Assembly: GCA_014549065.1 (NCBI GenBank)
Contig: JACDOX010000052.1
Coordinates: 3,199,039-3,263,038, forward strand
From: Cardinalis cardinalis
Taxonomy: Eukaryota > Chordata > Aves > Passeriformes > Cardinalidae
Length of the DNA stretch: 64,000 bases
Direction of reading: 5' to 3'
The notes beneath the pieces are model-generated. The model ran no database searches and was not told the origin of the DNA. It saw only the letters and a list, made by a program, of their open reading frames with translations. How positions within the stretch are numbered: the first letter of the stretch is position 1; each line of letters begins with the position of its first letter. The position numbers and the translations under genes are program-made. Shown here piece after piece: positions 63,701 through 64,000 of the stretch.

Positions 63701-64000
63701 AGTAAAGTCAAAGTCACTTTTCTTGTAAGGAAAACTACAACTTTTGAATTTCTTCATCTTCTCAATGATCTGAATAATTAATATCAGTAAGTGAAGATAA
63801 CAGAATGCATAGTTTCTATCAGTATTATCAGTTTTGTGTATAATCCACAAAAACAATAATATTCTAATAGGACTAATCCAAAAACACTTGAAAGGATTTC
63901 TTCTAATATTCCCAACAGCTTGAAGTGAATTTTTAATTGCAGATATACACATTATTACTGTCAGCAGATAAAACACACCTTTGCTAGTACTTCTGGAGAG
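48369..64000 (-). CDS. PDS5A: PDS5A, sister chromatid cohesion regulator (3' part: last eleven coding exons, the first partial)
   Basis: On the - strand, exons 63979-64000 (partial), 63240-63376, 62530-62653, 62064-62268, 61442-61556, 58227-58359, 57489-57608, 56291-56353, 52263-52402, 51139-51244 and 48369-48725 join in frame. They encode about 505 residues from SPEVLAK to the C-terminus QIDLQR, followed by TAA. I recall vertebrate PDS5A as about 1,330-1,340 residues ending in the same QIDLQR, so this is the last third or so. The protein binds the cohesin ring with WAPL or sororin and controls cohesin release and loop size in the nucleus. The first exons encode helical HEAT-type sequence ([27 protein letters not shown]). 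From about PKPTGVLG onward the tail looks disordered, with an AT-hook-like RRGRPTKP and basic RGRKRAA. PDS5B was considered; the tail sequence and the UBE2K neighbour favour PDS5A. Confidence 0.97.
48726..51138 (-). other. PDS5A: PDS5A intron with an embedded CR1
   Basis: A GT-AG intron of 2,413 bp (GTATGT...tttctag on -). About a third is a diverged CR1 element at 49890-50630. No further exon is supported. Confidence 0.93.
49890..50630 (-). mobile_element. CR1 LINE 3' region, diverged
   Basis: It begins with the reversed CR1 3' end (cagaatcatctaggtcggaa). It continues through ctctaagctgaacaaactca, gtggtgccccctgcaaggct, tatttcagatatggcctaat and gtccccaggtccttcacagc, all in the order expected of CR1 ORF2 end and 3' UTR read in reverse. 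An A/T-rich stretch near 50060 (ggggttttttttgt) may be a small insertion. It is in the same orientation as PDS5A. Confidence 0.85.
51139..51244 (-). CDS. PDS5A: PDS5A tail exon
   Basis: This 106-nt exon encodes (R)[18 protein letters not shown] then [17 protein letters not shown]. The acceptor is atgttcccag and the donor GTATGT. The acidic stretch followed by VRIISVTP is the part of the tail I recognise best from mammalian PDS5A. Confidence 0.97.
51245..52262 (-). other. PDS5A: PDS5A intron
   Basis: 1,018 bp, GTATGG...cccag on -. AT-rich, with no repeat or exon recognised. Confidence 0.93.
52263..52402 (-). CDS. PDS5A: PDS5A exon, start of the disordered tail
   Basis: This 140-nt exon encodes [18 protein letters not shown], then [17 protein letters not shown] and SSSAGNRS plus two bases of Arg. 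The acceptor is tttttctag and the donor GTATGG. The Ser/Thr/Gly/Pro-rich make-up marks the change from HEAT scaffold to flexible tail. Confidence 0.97.
52740..53400 (+). mobile_element. CR1 LINE, ORF2 segment between endonuclease and RT
   Basis: The sense strand shows gagcaggcaattgcaaagtg, tcagcctggccgagcagcaa, gggagaaaattcctgtggcc, aagggctttttaagatccgt, tggccattactTGATGAGG-like spacing and ttgcctgtcttcaacaccag, which follow CR1 ORF2 order before the RT domain. The copy stops abruptly near 53400 where a CR1 piece in the opposite direction begins. Many substitutions and stops. Confidence 0.8.
53410..53540 (-). mobile_element. CR1 LINE, short inverted piece
   Basis: aaacaaccccagctctctca followed by gctgctcctcataagacttg and tgctccagacacttc is the reverse of the late ORF2 region (CTGAGAGAGCTGGGGTTGTTTA in the family). 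It sits directly after the + oriented piece, in the opposite orientation. Confidence 0.75.
54045..55790 (+). mobile_element. CR1 LINE, long 5'-truncated copy including the RT domain and 3' end
   Basis: Read on +, the copy starts within ORF2 (actcaagctggccactgcaa) and runs through [11 protein letters not shown] (RT motif), [12 protein letters not shown] at 54716-54751 and FTDDTK at 54966-54983 (the catalytic F-x-DD box), to a CR1 3' terminus (gaggtcttttccaacct...gattctgtgat) ending near 55790. Stops directly after FTDDTK and in other places, plus frame breaks, show it is dead. At about 1.75 kb it is the largest repeat in the window and lies antisense to PDS5A. Confidence 0.92.
56291..56353 (-). 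CDS. PDS5A: PDS5A short exon
   Basis: Exactly 21 codons, encoding [14 protein letters not shown] and VLLLTGK, with acceptor ttaatgcag and donor GTACTG. Being phase 0 on both sides it could be skipped without a frameshift, but it is part of the canonical protein as I recall it. Confidence 0.97.
56354..57488 (-). other. PDS5A: PDS5A intron
   Basis: 1,135 bp, GTAAAT...atgcag on -. Plain AT-rich sequence with nothing else seen. Confidence 0.93.
57489..57608 (-). CDS. PDS5A: PDS5A exon
   Basis: Exactly 40 codons, from [18 protein letters not shown] to [11 protein letters not shown]. The acceptor is ttctccag and the donor GTAAAT. Both ends are in phase 0. Confidence 0.98.
57609..58226 (-). other. 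PDS5A: PDS5A intron
   Basis: 618 bp, GTAAGA...tctccag on -. Nothing else seen. Confidence 0.93.
58227..58359 (-). CDS. PDS5A: PDS5A exon
   Basis: This 133-nt exon begins with a single G (finishing Glu), then [16 protein letters not shown] and on to [13 protein letters not shown]. The acceptor is ctttttag and the donor GTAAGA. It encodes the last strongly helical segments before the scaffold ends. Confidence 0.98.
58618..58787. repeat. Perfect 85-bp tandem duplication (two copies)
   Basis: Positions 58618-58702 and 58703-58787 are identical base for base by eye (offset 85), and identity runs two bases further. Each copy starts ccaatcaacttttttctctt and ends ctgtaatcacta. The flanks differ. 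It lies in a PDS5A intron. Confidence 0.95.
61341..61381. repeat. Imperfect 20/21-bp tandem repeat, pyrimidine-rich
   Basis: tatttcttcttcctaattag is followed by a near copy with one extra T and one T to C change. It is about 60 bp downstream of a PDS5A exon on the - strand. Confidence 0.85.
61442..61556 (-). CDS. PDS5A: PDS5A HEAT-region exon
   Basis: This 115-nt exon encodes [19 protein letters not shown], then [18 protein letters not shown] and two bases of Glu. It starts with two bases that complete the Glu codon split with the previous exon. The acceptor is ttactgtag and the donor GTGAGT. Confidence 0.98.
61557..62063 (-). other. PDS5A: PDS5A intron
   Basis: 507 bp, GTTAGT...tgtag on -. 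It contains a short (AC)n run at 61595-61607 and nothing else of note. Confidence 0.93.
61595..61607. repeat. Short (AC)n microsatellite
   Basis: Six AC units plus one A, in a PDS5A intron. Confidence 0.8.
62064..62268 (-). CDS. PDS5A: PDS5A HEAT-region exon
   Basis: This 205-nt exon encodes [18 protein letters not shown], then [17 protein letters not shown] and [13 protein letters not shown] plus one base of a Glu codon. The acceptor is ttgctatag and the donor GTTAGT. It is amphipathic helical repeat sequence, strongly conserved in the family. Confidence 0.98.
62269..62529 (-). other. PDS5A: PDS5A intron
   Basis: 261 bp, GTAAGT...ctatag on -; the shortest PDS5A intron in the window. Confidence 0.93.
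62530..62653 (-). CDS. PDS5A: PDS5A HEAT-region exon
   Basis: This 124-nt exon begins with one base completing Ser, then [19 protein letters not shown] and on to FQLCALVIN. The acceptor is catgtttag and the donor GTAAGT. The helix-rich pattern fits the HEAT scaffold. Confidence 0.97.
62654..63239 (-). other. PDS5A: PDS5A intron
   Basis: 586 bp, with a weak donor GTCAGA and acceptor tgtttag on -. Nothing else seen. Confidence 0.92.
63240..63376 (-). CDS. PDS5A: PDS5A HEAT-region exon
   Basis: The exon encodes [18 protein letters not shown], then [10 protein letters not shown] and GDLTxQKRI plus two bases of a Ser codon. The acceptor was set at gtgatag before GTG to keep VQ; a second AG six bases later (GTGCAG) would also be in frame. 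The ambiguous base 63254 is the third position of a GAN codon (Glu in the family). The donor GTCAGA is weaker than usual. Confidence 0.94.
63377..63978 (-). other. PDS5A: PDS5A intron
   Basis: 602 bp, GTGTGT...gatag on -, between the partial edge exon and the VQAIKLL exon. Nothing else seen. Confidence 0.8.
63979..64000 (-). CDS. PDS5A: PDS5A exon, partial at the window edge
   Basis: The last 22 bases, read on the - strand, encode (x)SPEVLAK and end at a donor GTGTGT. The next exon opens with VQAIKLL, giving the contiguous PDS5A stretch LAKVQAIKLL that I recall from the family. The rest of the exon is outside the window. Confidence 0.8.

Noticed and set aside
48369..64000. PDS5B as the identity of the - strand gene
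   Set aside because: The tail segments [17 protein letters not shown] and the end QIDLQR match PDS5A as I recall it, and UBE2K is the PDS5A neighbour.

Overview
This is a stretch of vertebrate nuclear DNA, most likely from a bird. It is AT-rich and intron-dominated, with short exons separated by kilobases. Its only recognisable interspersed repeats are CR1 LINEs, the typical avian retroposon. The two genes, UBE2K and PDS5A, are also neighbours in human 4p14. No bacterial, phage or CRISPR-type feature is present. About 70 isolated single-base Ns lie in the first 24 kb (counted by eye), and they continue at a similar rate throughout.

Layout. Positions 1-11891 are the 3' part of UBE2K intron 1. 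Positions 11892-32406 hold the last six coding exons of UBE2K on the + strand; together they encode 179 residues, matching residues 22-200 of the 200-residue E2 ubiquitin-conjugating enzyme UBE2K (E2-25K/HIP2). The first 21 codons lie upstream of the window. A long 3' UTR probably follows, with possible poly(A) signals at 32570, 36342 and a cluster at 37194-37409. Positions from about 37.4 to 45.4 kb are intergenic, with an old CR1 piece near 40 kb. From 45.4 kb to the end, on the - strand, lies the 3' part of PDS5A: a 3' UTR with AATAAA at 45426-45431, then eleven coding exons up to a partial exon at the right edge. These encode roughly the last 505 residues. The two genes converge tail to tail.

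Function. UBE2K makes Lys48-linked ubiquitin chains. Its catalytic cysteine, HPN motif and C-terminal UBA domain are all visible. PDS5A is a HEAT-repeat regulator of cohesin; the window carries the end of the helical scaffold and the basic, AT-hook-like tail. The genes are neighbours by conserved synteny and nothing suggests they work in one pathway.

Points that stand out: a GC-AG intron in UBE2K; a PDS5A stop codon that overlaps a good splice donor, with an in-frame downstream exon that would add an acidic 51-residue tail; a perfect 85-bp tandem duplication in a PDS5A intron; a CR1-on-CR1 mosaic filling another PDS5A intron; and an isolated CpG-rich pocket in UBE2K intron 4. I see no evidence of a wholly new biological system; this is an ordinary, well-conserved locus with a few details worth testing.
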